Assembly (NCBI RefSeq): GCF_900130015.1
Contig: NZ_FQXS01000003.1
Location: 1-64,000 of the forward strand
Length of the DNA stretch: 64,000 nucleotides
Source: Desulfofustis glycolicus DSM 9705
GTDB taxonomy: Bacteria; Desulfobacterota; Desulfobulbia; Desulfobulbales; Desulfocapsaceae
Reading direction: 5' to 3'
The position numbers were made by a program, and so were the translations under genes. Shown here one piece after another: positions 53,102 through 62,053 of this stretch. Each line of letters starts with the position of its first letter. Within the stretch, counting starts at the first letter, position 1. The notes beneath the pieces are model-generated. The model made no database searches, was not told the origin of the DNA, and worked only from the letters and a program-made list of their open reading frames with translations.

Positions 53102-53523
53102 TCGTCTAAACTCTTCACGCTAAACGCATTGTTTTTCATGAAACCGTAGGCCTCTAGCTGACACTCTATCTGGTCCTGAGCATTCAGCGTCTGGATCTCG
53201 TGTTCTTCAATCGAACCGTAGGCCTCCTGAATTCGAACCACCAGTGCCAATCCCACGGCCGTGGTAGAAATACCGACAACGATTGCCGTCAGGATTAAGA
53301 CGTGCGGCAACGGATTGGAATAGAGGTGCCACTTGTCATCGAGAATCGGCGCTGTTCCACCGACGACCTTGCCCATACTGATGTAGAGGAAGAACACCGC
53401 GGTCTGAAAGATAGACAGCCCGATCAATTTCTTGATCAGGTTTTCGTGGGCGATGACGATAAAAAACCCGATCGCCATCAGTACCACCACAATCCAGTAA
53501 TTGTATAGCCCGATGATATTCAT
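53098..53523 (-). CDS. mrpC: Na+/H+ antiporter subunit MrpC (NuoK-like)
   Basis: A 141-residue membrane protein with three helices and NuoK/MrpC landmarks: IGFFIVIAHENLIKKLIGLSIFQTAVFFLYISMGKVVGG, DPLPHVLILTAIVVGIS-like NPLPHVLILTAIVVGISTTAVGLALVVRI. The C-terminal 35 residues are a cytoplasmic tail longer than in most MrpC proteins. It overlaps the neighbours on both sides by four bases (ATGA type). Confidence 0.92.
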   Translation of the reverse strand: MNIIGLYNYWIVVVLMAIGFFIVIAHENLIKKLIGLSIFQTAVFFLYISMGKVVGGTAPILDDKWHLYSNPLPHVLILTAIVVGISTTAVGLALVVRIQEAYGSIEEHEIQTLNAQDQIECQLEAYGFMKNNAFSVKSLDE

Positions 53524-54515
53524 TGTTCGATATACTTATGCTTGACGGTACGCCAGGTGAACTTGAAGAACAGAGTTATCATAACCGTCGCCACGGTGAT
53601 CCCCACCCCCAATTCAACCAAGAGGATCCCCAGATGCTGCCCGTGCACCGGGTCATGACGCAATACGTTGTAATCAAGAAAGTTGCCGCCAAGCAGCATG
53701 CAGGCCACCCCGACACCGGCGTACAAAAGCACTCCGACCGCCGTCAACTTCTGGAGCAGAGAACTCTTGAATACCAGCCGGGCAGTACTCAGACCAAACA
53801 ACATCGTATACAGAATGATTCCGGCGGCGAAAATGACGCCGGCCTGGAAGCCGCCACCCGGCCCGTAGTCTCCATGAAACTGGACATAAAGTGCGAAGAG
53901 CAAGATCAGAGGCAGCATCATTTTGGCGACGATGCGCAAAATGATCTGTTGCTGCATATCGGCGGGGACACGTTTTTGCTGCTGATCCTTGGTCTCGCGA
54001 GATACTCGGAGCAATGACATGACGCCGATGCCGGCAGTAAAGATAACGAGCGTCTCGCCCAGCGTATCATAGCCGCGATAGCTCGCCAAAATCGACGTGA
54101 CAATGTTCGGTACCCCGACTTCGGCCATGGAGTCGTTGATGTAACGCGGTGCAACATGTTGGTGGATCGGGGCATCGGCAGAGCCGAAGTGAGGCATATC
54201 CAACGTCCCGTAAATCAGCAGCAGCGCCGTCGCGCCGACAACGCCTAGTGCCAGCATCGGCTTATATTTGGTCTTGCCTTCGTATCGCTTGACCATTTTC
54301 AACGAAGCGAGCATCAACAGCGTTGAAATGCCGGCACCAACCGACGCCTCGGTAAAGGCGACATCAACGGCATCCAGATCGAGGAAAAAACCTGCGGACA
54401 TCAAGCTGTAAATACCAGACAGCATAACCACTGCAAACAGGTCGTTCATCCTGGTTATCGCCAAAGCCGTCATGGCCAGGAAACTGAGCAATACAATGTC
54501 GATTACTGTTGTGAT
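53520..54515 (-). CDS. mrpB: fused MrpA C-terminal (DUF4040) / MrpB antiporter subunit with apparent ATC start
   Basis: A 331-residue protein. The N-terminal 80 residues match the DUF4040 tail of MrpA (LLSFLAMTALAITRMNDLFAVVMLSGIYSLMSAGFF..., DAVDVAFTEASVGAGISTLLML). The second part (about 185-320) is MnhB (KMMLPLILLFALYVQFHGDYGPGGGFQAGVIFAAGIIL). Start: ATG is missing. Reading upstream, the codons ITTVID-IVLLSFLA align with relatives that begin MTT-ID, and the first codon of that run is ATC at 54515-54513. It has AAGGAG seven nt before it, whereas the TTG at 54491 has no ribosome site. I therefore infer an ATC start. It overlaps mrpG by 13 bases. Confidence 0.8.
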   Translation of the reverse strand: MTTVIDIVLLSFLAMTALAITRMNDLFAVVMLSGIYSLMSAGFFLDLDAVDVAFTEASVGAGISTLLMLASLKMVKRYEGKTKYKPMLALGVVGATALLLIYGTLDMPHFGSADAPIHQHVAPRYINDSMAEVGVPNIVTSILASYRGYDTLGETLVIFTAGIGVMSLLRVSRETKDQQQKRVPADMQQQIILRIVAKMMLPLILLFALYVQFHGDYGPGGGFQAGVIFAAGIILYTMLFGLSTARLVFKSSLLQKLTAVGVLLYAGVGVACMLLGGNFLDYNVLRHDPVHGQHLGILLVELGVGITVATVMITLFFKFTWRTVKHKYIEQ

Positions 54516-54856
54516 GGCCTTTCTCCTTCCGGTACCCCATCTTTCTCCGCGTCATCGGACTCCAGTGGCTTCAGACCACTCTTCAATGACGCTTTGGCCA
54601 TGGCATGGCTCGCCGTCGTCCCAGCGAGCAGGGAAAACATCAAAATCAACAGCAACTTCGCAAAAACCAGCCCCCACCCAGCCTGAAACATCAAGCCGAC
54701 CAGGATCAGGCTGGCGCCAAGCGTATCGGTCAAACTGGCGGCATGAATTCTGGTAAAAAAATCGGGAAAGCGCAACAGCCCAATTCCGCCGGTCAGGCAG
54801 AAAAAACTCCCCGACACCAAACATACCCAGGAAATAATATCAAAGAGGACTTCCAT
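54503..54856 (-). CDS. mrpG: Na+/H+ antiporter subunit MrpG
   Basis: A 117-residue protein with three helices. The family block GLLRFPDFFTRIHAASLTDTLGASLILVGLM (about 26-56) is intact, and the C-terminal charged tail is in the cytoplasm. Its ATG overlaps the mrpF stop by one base. Its 3' end contains the ribosome site of the next gene. Confidence 0.92.
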   Translation of the reverse strand: MEVLFDIISWVCLVSGSFFCLTGGIGLLRFPDFFTRIHAASLTDTLGASLILVGLMFQAGWGLVFAKLLLILMFSLLAGTTASHAMAKASLKSGLKPLESDDAEKDGVPEGERPSQQ

Positions 54857-55128
54857 CAGCTTTCCTCATCCATGGGCCTCTTGGAGGAATACTCGAAGAA
54901 CCTCAAGACAGCGATAATACTTATAAAGTTTATCAATGCGTAGACGATGGCGATGTCCAGGAAGTCGGGACGACCACCAAGAAAGCCGAGAATCGCAATC
55001 AGCAACACTGTCTTGGTACCAAAATTATTGACTGCCAGAATCCGGTCATACAACGTTGGGCCCAGGAAAGCACGAACCAATGCCAGCCCCATGACCACAA
55101 GCAGGATCAATGCCGTCAACTCGTACAT
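54856..55128 (-). CDS. mrpF: Na+/H+ antiporter subunit MrpF
   Basis: A 90-residue protein with three helices and the family core FLGPTLYDRILAVNNFGTKTVLLIAILGFL...FLDIAIVYALINFISIIAVLRFFEY. It is between mrpE and mrpG with one-base overlaps on both sides, as in canonical Mrp operons. Confidence 0.92.
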   Translation of the reverse strand: MYELTALILLVVMGLALVRAFLGPTLYDRILAVNNFGTKTVLLIAILGFLGGRPDFLDIAIVYALINFISIIAVLRFFEYSSKRPMDEES

Positions 55129-55598
55129 TATCTCTCCACCAAACAGACCCGACGATCCATCTCGCCGGTTTGCAGTCCTGCGGCCGAATCACGGGTCAGG
55201 GCATGCACCGTTATCTGATCGCCTTCCAGATCGACACTGACTGTTCCCGGAGTCAAGGTAATCGAATTAGCAAAGATAACCTTACCGAGATCCGTCTTCT
55301 GATGGGCGGTGACCTTGATCAACCGTGGACTGATCGTCTCCGCACCACCCCAGACGTTAGCGGCAACCGCGATGTTCGAGACGACGACTTCCTTGATCAG
55401 CCAGAGCCAGTATCCGGGGATGGAGAAAGTGAGATTGAGCGGTTGCGACTCACCGTCGACGACATCGAGACGACGACAGAGCATCGCTACGAAGACAACG
55501 GAAACAACCATGAAGAACAGCATCAACGGGGTATAGTGACCGGAATTGATCAACCAGAATACGGAGAGAAGTGTCGATAAAGCAAGTACGTATCTCAT
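55128..55598 (-). CDS. mrpE: Na+/H+ antiporter subunit MrpE
   Basis: A 156-residue protein: two or three N-terminal helices, then the soluble ferredoxin-like fold with the MrpE block YWLWLIKEVVVSNIAVAANVWGG, VIFANSITLTPGTVSVDLEGDQITVHAL. It is the first gene of the antiporter operon, with a probable promoter at 55692-55721 and no clear ribosome site. The operon order E-F-G-(A'B)-C-D-D-X-D means the classical large MrpA is replaced by split parts. Confidence 0.92.
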   Translation of the reverse strand: MRYVLALSTLLSVFWLINSGHYTPLMLFFMVVSVVFVAMLCRRLDVVDGESQPLNLTFSIPGYWLWLIKEVVVSNIAVAANVWGGAETISPRLIKVTAHQKTDLGKVIFANSITLTPGTVSVDLEGDQITVHALTRDSAAGLQTGEMDRRVCLVER

Positions 55599-55691
55599 TC
55601 AAGCCAAAAAGAGTTGAAGGTGAGCCGATATCTGCTATTACACTGTGATATTGAACTATTATCCCATCGCCTGAGTGGTTCAACACATCGT

Positions 55692-55721
55692 TACGTACCA
55701 TTTTGGCCAATATCGTGTCAA
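55692..55721 (-). promoter_or_regulatory. possible promoter of the Mrp operon
   Basis: On the minus strand a consensus -35 TTGACA (55721-55716) is followed after 18 nt by TACGTA (55697-55692). The -35 is perfect while the -10 is weak. The start of transcription would be near 55685, about 87 nt before mrpE. Confidence 0.35.
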
Positions 55722-55832
55722 TAACAACCGGTAGCGATTTGTCGATTTTCGGTTGTCCGATCTTAACGGGATGCGGGCCTCAGATCGTTACAACAGGTTT
55801 TGCACACCGTCGCTGCAGCGACGGTATCCCTA

Positions 55833-56036
55833 TCAGCAACCGTGCTTGACGAGGAAATCGCGCACCATTTCGGTCATGCTCTCGGTTCGCGAACGACCGG
55901 TCTCTGCAACGAGGAGCCAAGAACAGCGCTGCCAGGCCCGGAACAGATCATCAGGGACCACGATTCTGAGCTCGCGCATTGCCTCTTCACCGCTATCACC
56001 CGACGACAAAAGCTCTTCATTGTGATCACCTGTCAT
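55833..56036 (-). CDS. small RHH-like hypothetical protein coupled to hisA
   Basis: A 67-residue protein. Residues about 20-67 (ELRIVVPDDLFRAWQRCSWLLVAETGRSRTESMTEMVRDFLVKHG) look like a ribbon-helix-helix unit: a basic strand, two helices and a turn. The frame is open upstream within hisA, but ATG 56036 lies just inside the hisA 3' end (11-base overlap), a normal coupled start. It might be a small DNA-binding regulator; I do not recognise the family. Confidence 0.55.
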   Translation of the reverse strand: MTGDHNEELLSSGDSGEEAMRELRIVVPDDLFRAWQRCSWLLVAETGRSRTESMTEMVRDFLVKHGC

Positions 56037-56811
56037 TCGCGGTACCCCGGTGGCGCTGATGAAACGCAACAGCCTGGTGATACGTGATGCCCTGTCCTCC
56101 GAAAATATCGAGAGCGCTGCCGATGCTGGCATCAAGGCGACCGCCGCCAACCCGGAAGATAGTTTCCAAGTCGTCGAGATCTCGAATCCCTCCGGCATAC
56201 GTGGTCACAATCGGGCTGTGTTTCCCGAGAATGCCGATCAATTCCGTCTCGACACCCTGGCACTTGCCTTCGACATCAGCCGCGTGAACCAGAAATTCGG
56301 CACAGTAGCCGGCCAATTCGGCCAGGGCTGAGGCGTCGATACGCACCTCGGTAAAACGCTGCCAGCGGTCGGTAACGACGAAATAGTCGGCACCCAGTCG
56401 GCGGCAGCTCAGGTCCAGCACCAAGCGGTCCCTGCCGACCTCGGCCAGCAAACGATCCAAACGATGCTGATCGAGCCGGCCGTCATGGAAGACCCAGGAG
56501 GTGACGATCACATGGGACGCCCCGCGTGACAACCACGACACCGCATTTTCCGCGGTAATACCACCGCCGATCTGCATGCCGCCGGGCCAGGCGGCCAGCG
56601 CCTCGCCGGCCGCCGTTTCATTGCCGGAGCCGAGCATGATAATATGCCCACCCTGCAGATCGTCCCGGCGATAGAGGTTGGCGTACCATGCCGGCGGCTG
56701 CGTCGCGACAAAATTGGTCTGCAATCGGTCCGGTTCATCGTCGCTCAAAGTCGAGCCGACGATCTGTTTGACAGCACCATCATGCAAATCGATGCAGGGT
56801 CGAAATCTCAT
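56026..56811 (-). CDS. hisA: HisA isomerase of the eukaryotic (HIS6) type
   Basis: A 261-residue TIM-barrel protein: MRFRPCIDLHDGAVKQIVGSTL at the start (catalytic Asp8), GGHIIMLGSGNETAAGEAL, GGMQIGGGITAENA, VIVTSWVFHDGRLDQHRLDRLL, RLVLDLSCRRLGADYFVVTDRWQ and TTYAGGIRDLDDLE. This wording, notably the QTNFVATQPPAWYANLYR insert and the SCR block, is that of the yeast/plant HIS6 group rather than bacterial HisA. It isomerises ProFAR in histidine synthesis. No other his genes are nearby. The gene follows a terminator at 56826-56861 and is coupled to the RHH-like gene. Confidence 0.88.
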   Translation of the reverse strand: MRFRPCIDLHDGAVKQIVGSTLSDDEPDRLQTNFVATQPPAWYANLYRRDDLQGGHIIMLGSGNETAAGEALAAWPGGMQIGGGITAENAVSWLSRGASHVIVTSWVFHDGRLDQHRLDRLLAEVGRDRLVLDLSCRRLGADYFVVTDRWQRFTEVRIDASALAELAGYCAEFLVHAADVEGKCQGVETELIGILGKHSPIVTTYAGGIRDLDDLETIFRVGGGRLDASIGSALDIFGGQGITYHQAVAFHQRHRGTANDR

Positions 56812-56825
56812 TGCTCCCCCTTAAC

Positions 56826-56861
56826 GAAAAAAAGCGGGTCGCCCCGACCGGGACCACCCGC
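56826..56861 (-). terminator. intrinsic terminator between the RecA-fold ATPase gene and hisA
   Basis: On the minus strand GCGGGTGGTC (56861-56852) and GCGACCCGC (56842-56834) pair over most of their length around a GC-rich loop, followed by seven T. It ends the ATPase transcript 47 nt after its stop; hisA must then have its own promoter or depend on read-through. Confidence 0.75.
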
Positions 56862-56907
56862 TTTCTGATCTTTTCTACCGCCCGGCCGGGCGGTACAATC
56901 GGTCAGC

Positions 56908-57603
56908 CTACGCCTTTTTGATCAACATGGTGGATGGATCGAGTGTCAGCGTCGTGCCGGGTTCGACCTGGCAATAGGCGCACTTGAGAATGTCCAGATG
57001 GATGTGATCGCCGTGCGGCTTGATGACCAGCACCACCTCGAACAGATCGTCGATCGCATGGCAGGGGGCCGGAACACCGTCCGCGGAAACGCGCTCATCC
57101 TCACGATGGCACACTGCCGAAAACCAGATAACGGCAATGCCGAGATCGGCCATCAGCACCTTCAAGTCCTCCATCGCCTGGCGGCCGTTGCCGTCGAAAT
57201 CGTAGCCGTCGATGATCAGGCAGTCGGGCTGAAAGATCTCCTGCTGAATCAGGTCTTTCAATCGCTCCTCCAGCATCGGCCGGCTGAACACGTTCTCTTT
57301 GAACGTCATGATCATTCGCCGCCGGGCCACCTCGGTCCGCGCTTCTTCGGACAACCCCTCGACCATCAGCGACAGGATCTCGTCATACCGGTCACGGGTC
57401 TTCTCGATCGACTCGCCGATGGACACGTGCAGGACCCGATTGCCCCGCAGCATCGAATCCAGAGCAATCTGTACGAGAATTGCCGTCTTGCCGAGGCCGG
57501 CCCTGGCCATGACCAAGCCGAGGCTCTGCCTGCCCTCTTCCGCTTTATTGTCCAGCCCCAACACCCGCAGCGGATTGCTGGTGATCAGATCTTCTCTATC
57601 CAT
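56908..57603 (-). CDS. RecA/DnaB-fold P-loop ATPase, unknown role
   Basis: A 231-residue protein with a RecA-like core: Walker A ARAGLGKTAILVQIALD (about 33-49), HVSIGESIEKTRDRYDEIL, a Walker B strand CLIIDGYDFDGNG (about 128-140), IAVIWFSAVCHRED and a C-terminal strand part with HIHLDILKCAYCQVEPGTT. It resembles the ATPase core of DnaB/KaiC/RadA proteins without their accessory domains. ATG 57603 (AGGAG upstream) is preferred over the frame start at 57657. It follows the fusA gene region in opposite logic (fusA is downstream on the same strand order 59782 to 57698, then this gene 94 bp later), so it could be partly co-transcribed with fusA. Confidence 0.7.
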   Translation of the reverse strand: MDREDLITSNPLRVLGLDNKAEEGRQSLGLVMARAGLGKTAILVQIALDSMLRGNRVLHVSIGESIEKTRDRYDEILSLMVEGLSEEARTEVARRRMIMTFKENVFSRPMLEERLKDLIQQEIFQPDCLIIDGYDFDGNGRQAMEDLKVLMADLGIAVIWFSAVCHREDERVSADGVPAPCHAIDDLFEVVLVIKPHGDHIHLDILKCAYCQVEPGTTLTLDPSTMLIKKA

Positions 57604-57697
57604 GGCGCTCAACTCCTCTCTGTTAACAACGGGACGAACCTGTCGCCGACTCTTCACTCAGTGAACGAAGCGGCGTGACACAAGTCAACACCACGTT

Positions 57698-59782
57698 TCA
57701 ATTATTTTTCTTTTCCTGCTCGTATTTCTTGATCAACTCTTCGCCGACGCTTTTCGGCACCTGCTTGAAGGTGGCAAACTCCATGGTAAACTCTGCCTTG
57801 CCCTGGGTTAGAGAACGCAAGATCGTGGAATAACCGAACATCTCGGAGAGCGGCACCTCTGCCTCGACCACCGTGTAGTTGCCTTCTTCAACGGTACCGA
57901 TAATCATGCCGCGCCGCTGGTTGAGACTGCCCATCACCGCACCCTGGAACTCGGTCGGCCCTTCCACGGCGACCTTCATGATCGGCTCCATGATCACCGG
58001 ATGGGCCTTGCGATACGCTTCCTTGAACGCCCCGATAGCGGCCAGTTGGAAGGCAACGTCCGAGGAGTCCACCGAGTGCGAGGCACCATCGTTGATGACC
58101 GCCCGAACCCCGGTAATGGCGGCGCCGCAGAGGATGCCTTTTTCCATGCTTTTCTGAAACCCCTTGTCGCAGGACGGGATATATTCGCGGGGAATGGTAC
58201 CGCCGACGATGGAGTCGACGAACTCGTAGTCGCCTTCTTCCAGCGGTTCGAGATAGCCGGCCACCCGCCCGTACTGGCCCGAGCCGCCGGTCTGCTTCTT
58301 ATGGGTGTAGTCGAAATCGGCGCGGGCGGTGATGGTTTCGCGATAGGCGACCTGCGGTGCCCCGGCGGTGACCTCGGCCTTGTATTCGCGCTTCATCCGC
58401 TCGATATAGACGTCGAGGTGCAACTCGCCCATGCCGGATATAATAGTTTCTCCGGTCTCATGATCGACAAAGGTCCGAAAGGTCGGGTCTTCCTTGGTGA
58501 ACCGGTTGAGCGCCTTGGACATATTGGTCTGTGCCTTGTTGTCCACCGGAATAATGGCCAACGAGATGACCGGTTCGGGGATATGCATGGAACTCATGGA
58601 GGCATCTATCCCTTCTACGGTAAAGGTGTCGCCGGAGGCGCAATCGACGCCGAACAGGGCGACGATATCGCCGGGACCGCAGCCGTCAATCTCCTCCATT
58701 TCATCAGCGTGCATCCGCACCAATCGACCGATCTTGACCTTTTTACCGGTCCGACTGTTATAGACGGTATCACCTTTATTCAAGTTGCCCTGATACGTCC
58801 GAACGTAGGTCAACTGACCATACCGCCCGTCTTCGAGTTTAAAGGCGAGCATGATCAGCGGGTCGTCCGGGCTGTTGGTCACCGCAAATTCTTCCTCGTT
58901 CTTGCGCAGGTCAAGGGCGAAGTTCTGGACATCGGTCGGGCAGGGCAGATAGGCGTCCACCGCGTCGAGCAATGGCTGGATGCCTTTGTTCTTGTAGGCG
59001 GAACCGATAAACACCGGGGTAAATTCAAGCGACAGCGTCCCTTTGCGGACCGCGTCGTAAACCAGCTGGGTGTCGATCTCTCCCCCTTCCAGCAGAGCCT
59101 CCATCAATTCCTCGGAGTACATCGACAATTCCTCGAGCAACTCCTGGTGACGCTCCTGCGCCTCGGCCTGCATCTCAACCGGAATCACGGATTCACGAAT
59201 CTGCTCACCACTCTTTCCCTCAAAATAGAGCGCTTTCATGGTGATCAGGTCGACAATGCCGGAAAACTCAGCCTCAAGACCGATCGGCAACTGCATCAAC
59301 CGCGCGTTGAGATCAAGTTTGTCGCGTAATTGTCCGGCCACCCGCTCGGGGTTGGCCCCGGTGCGGTCGCACTTATTGACAAAAGCGATCCGCGGCACCC
59401 GGTATCTGCTCATCTGCCGGTTCACGGTAATCGACTGGGACTGGACCCCACCGACCGAGCAGAGCACCAGGATGGCCCCATCGAGCACGCGCAACGCCCG
59501 CTCCACCTCGATGGTAAAATCGACATGACCGGGGGTGTCGATAATATTGATCTCAATATCCTTCCACGAAGCGTAGGTGGCGGCGGACTGGATGGTTATG
59601 CCACGCTCCTTCTCTAGCTCCATGGAGTCCATCTTGGCACCGACGCCGTCTTTCCCGCGAACCTCGTGGATGGCATGAATCCTGTTGGTATAAAACAGAA
59701 TCCGCTCGGTCAGGGTGGTTTTTCCCGAATCAATATGGGCGCTGATACCGATATTGCGAACCTTCGATAAATCTCTAGCCAT
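57698..59782 (-). CDS. fusA: translation elongation factor G
   Basis: A 694-residue EF-G with all five domains. The GTP-binding motifs are [33 protein letters not shown] and NKCDRTGA. The P-loop is HIDSGKTT rather than HIDAGKTT; Ser here, together with [25 protein letters not shown], is typical of the spdEFG1/mitochondrial EF-G1 group found in Deltaproteobacteria, spirochetes and planctomycetes. It promotes translocation on the ribosome. AGAGGA precedes ATG 59782. It is not in a str operon (no rpsL, rpsG or tuf next to it), as is usual for this type. Confidence 0.93.
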   Translation of the reverse strand: MARDLSKVRNIGISAHIDSGKTTLTERILFYTNRIHAIHEVRGKDGVGAKMDSMELEKERGITIQSAATYASWKDIEINIIDTPGHVDFTIEVERALRVLDGAILVLCSVGGVQSQSITVNRQMSRYRVPRIAFVNKCDRTGANPERVAGQLRDKLDLNARLMQLPIGLEAEFSGIVDLITMKALYFEGKSGEQIRESVIPVEMQAEAQERHQELLEELSMYSEELMEALLEGGEIDTQLVYDAVRKGTLSLEFTPVFIGSAYKNKGIQPLLDAVDAYLPCPTDVQNFALDLRKNEEEFAVTNSPDDPLIMLAFKLEDGRYGQLTYVRTYQGNLNKGDTVYNSRTGKKVKIGRLVRMHADEMEEIDGCGPGDIVALFGVDCASGDTFTVEGIDASMSSMHIPEPVISLAIIPVDNKAQTNMSKALNRFTKEDPTFRTFVDHETGETIISGMGELHLDVYIERMKREYKAEVTAGAPQVAYRETITARADFDYTHKKQTGGSGQYGRVAGYLEPLEEGDYEFVDSIVGGTIPREYIPSCDKGFQKSMEKGILCGAAITGVRAVINDGASHSVDSSDVAFQLAAIGAFKEAYRKAHPVIMEPIMKVAVEGPTEFQGAVMGSLNQRRGMIIGTVEEGNYTVVEAEVPLSEMFGYSTILRSLTQGKAEFTMEFATFKQVPKSVGEELIKKYEQEKKNN

Positions 59783-59819
59783 GGTTATTATCCTCTACCA
59801 TTTACCTGCACACCGACGT

Positions 59820-59853
59820 AAAAAGCATTTCTCCCGTCGCCTTGCCGGGAGAA
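59820..59853 (-). terminator. possible terminator downstream of the SLC13 carrier gene
   Basis: TTCTCCCG (59829-59836) and CGGGAGAA (59846-59853) form a perfect eight-pair stem. On the minus strand it is followed by ATGC and five T. It lies about 165 nt after the carrier stop and 40 nt before the fusA start, so it could instead be a leader hairpin of fusA. Confidence 0.4.
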
Positions 59854-60016
59854 AAGAAAAAAAAGAAAGGAGTTACAGACGCTGCAACCCCTTGCAATGC
59901 TCAGTCAAAATTCCCGCTTGAATCTATATTCGGATGGGATCCCGTTGGTCGAGTCGCGCTTTCCCCAACCAATCAATTATGAAAAACCTGTTATTATAGC
60001 ACTGCCGATCAATATT

Positions 60017-61975
60017 TCAATAAAAAAGAACGAGCATGCCGGTCAGCACTACCAGATAAATGACGGTCATACCGGTTCCGGCCCGCACGTAATCGATAGT
60101 CTGGTAGCCGCCCGGCCGCATCACCAACGCGTTGACCTGGTGGGTCGGCAGCACGAAGGTGTTGGAGGCCGCCAGCGCAACCACCATCGCCGCCAGCCGC
60201 GGATCACTGCCGACCTCGACGGCCATCGCCATGCAGAGCGGCACCAGGAGCACCGTTGCCCCGACGTTGGAGATGACGAGCGTGAAAAACGAGGTGAGCA
60301 CCCCGACGATAAGCAAAAATACGACTTGCGGCACCTCGCCGACCAGGTTGATGATCGTTACCGCCACCCATTCAGCGGCACCGGTTTTCTGAAAGGCCAG
60401 GCCGAGCGGGATCAACCCGGCCAGTAGGAAGACCGTCATCCAGTCGATGGAGCGATAGGCCTCGTCGATGGTCAACACCCTGGTCAGGATCATACCAAGG
60501 GCTCCAACCAGCAAGGAAATCGACAGGGACAGCTTGATCGGGACGCCGAGCGCGGCACTCGCCGGCTCGAGCCACAGGACCAGGGCCGCCGCGATAATCA
60601 GCCAGGCCACCGCCAAGCCGGCCCGTTCGCTCCTGATTTCGTCCCCTTTGATCTCGGTGGTGAAGGTGAAACAATTGCGCTTCTGCAACTCCCGGAATTT
60701 TTCCCAGCGCCCGAACATCAGCAGCGCATCGCCGGGTTTGATCACTTCTCTGGTAATCTGGTCGAACTGACAGACCCCCTCGCGGCAGAGCACCACCGGC
60801 ACTACCCCGTTGGTCTTACGAAATCGCCGCTCACGCATGGTGTGCCCGGCCAGCAGCGAGCGCGGGGTGACGATTCCTTCGACAATGCCGGCATTATTGA
60901 CGGAGAAGTCCTCGGCAAAGACATCGAGTTCTCCCTTGTAGATCAGCCCGAAATCCTCGGCGCAACGGCGTACATGTTCCTCGTTGCCGACCATGGCCAG
61001 CGTCTCTCCGGAACGAATCAGCTCGTCGCGGGTCGGCGCATAGTTTTTCTGTTTTTTCTCCGGCATATAGACACCGGCGATGGTCACGTGGTAGCGGTCT
61101 CGGACATGTAGCTCCTCAAGCGTGAAGGAGCCGAAGGTGTCCGGTACCTCGACCTCGTAGACTCCGGCCACCTCCTGGTAGGTATCGACCAGCGTGGACG
61201 GCATCAGATGGTTGTCATCCCGTTCGTCGGCCCGCCGCGGCATGATCAGATTGCCGAAAACAATAAAATAGGCAATTGCCGAGACCACCAGGGCGATGCC
61301 GATCGGGGTCTGGGTAAACAGGCCAAGCGGTTCGACCTTGACCGGCAGGATACCGATATCATTGGCCTGCGCAATGAGGTCATTGAGCAAAATGGTCGGA
61401 CTCGCCCCGACCAGAGACATGGTACCACCGATAATCGCACAAAAAGCCATCGGCATCAGGATTCGAGACGCCGGTATACCGGTCTGCCGGCCGATTCGAA
61501 TGACTGCCGGCATGAACAATGCGGCCGCCCCGATATTTTGCATAAAGCTGGAAATAAATGCCACCGTGGCCGAAATCAGCGTCTTGATACGGTTTTCCGA
61601 CTTACCGGCGACCTTCAGTAGGTTCCTGGCCAGGACGTTCATGCAGCCGGTCTTATCCAGACCCGCTCCGATGATGATCACCGCGATAATGGCCACGACC
61701 GCGTTGCTCGACAAGCCGCTGATCGCTTCCTGCGGCGATACCAGGCCGAGCAACGGCAGGATCACCATCATGATGATGCCGACCACATCAACACGCACCC
61801 ACTCAAAAACGAACAGCAACACAGCCAGCAGCAGGACACCGAAAACCAACCCCATCTCCAGGGTGAACGCAATCTCCTTGGAATGCTCCTCCGCCGCTCC
61901 CGCCGAGACTGGAGCAAAGATAAACAAGAACAAAAAGATGCAATTGACCGCCAGCGATAGAAATGTCATTCTCAT
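60017..61975 (-). CDS. SLC13/DASS-type permease with two TrkA-C (RCK_C) domains
   Basis: A 652-residue carrier. An N-terminal signal-like helix and roughly 11-12 further helices are arranged in two repeats around residues 45-240 and 475-652. The loop between them holds two RCK_C/TrkA-C-like domains (about 270-350 with TFGSFTLEELHVRDRYHVTIAGVY, and about 370-450 with IVEGIVTPRSLLAGHTMRERRFRKTNGVVPVVLCREG). This layout is that of SLC13-related transporters such as YfbS/CitT relatives, some of which carry sulfate or other anions. Conserved repeats are SFMQNIGAAALFMPAV and FTLVISNVGATVLLVPL. ATG 61975 has GAGGAG upstream; the frame start at 62044 lacks support. Sulfate or a dicarboxylate is a plausible substrate. 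Confidence 0.85.
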   Translation of the reverse strand: MRMTFLSLAVNCIFLFLFIFAPVSAGAAEEHSKEIAFTLEMGLVFGVLLLAVLLFVFEWVRVDVVGIIMMVILPLLGLVSPQEAISGLSSNAVVAIIAVIIIGAGLDKTGCMNVLARNLLKVAGKSENRIKTLISATVAFISSFMQNIGAAALFMPAVIRIGRQTGIPASRILMPMAFCAIIGGTMSLVGASPTILLNDLIAQANDIGILPVKVEPLGLFTQTPIGIALVVSAIAYFIVFGNLIMPRRADERDDNHLMPSTLVDTYQEVAGVYEVEVPDTFGSFTLEELHVRDRYHVTIAGVYMPEKKQKNYAPTRDELIRSGETLAMVGNEEHVRRCAEDFGLIYKGELDVFAEDFSVNNAGIVEGIVTPRSLLAGHTMRERRFRKTNGVVPVVLCREGVCQFDQITREVIKPGDALLMFGRWEKFRELQKRNCFTFTTEIKGDEIRSERAGLAVAWLIIAAALVLWLEPASAALGVPIKLSLSISLLVGALGMILTRVLTIDEAYRSIDWMTVFLLAGLIPLGLAFQKTGAAEWVAVTIINLVGEVPQVVFLLIVGVLTSFFTLVISNVGATVLLVPLCMAMAVEVGSDPRLAAMVVALAASNTFVLPTHQVNALVMRPGGYQTIDYVRAGTGMTVIYLVVLTGMLVLFY

Positions 61976-62053
61976 GCCGCGTCGCTCCTCGTGGTCATTC
62001 ACTGTCTTCTCACCAACCGCAGCAACGCCGCACCTGGTCCGCACCTGCTGCTT

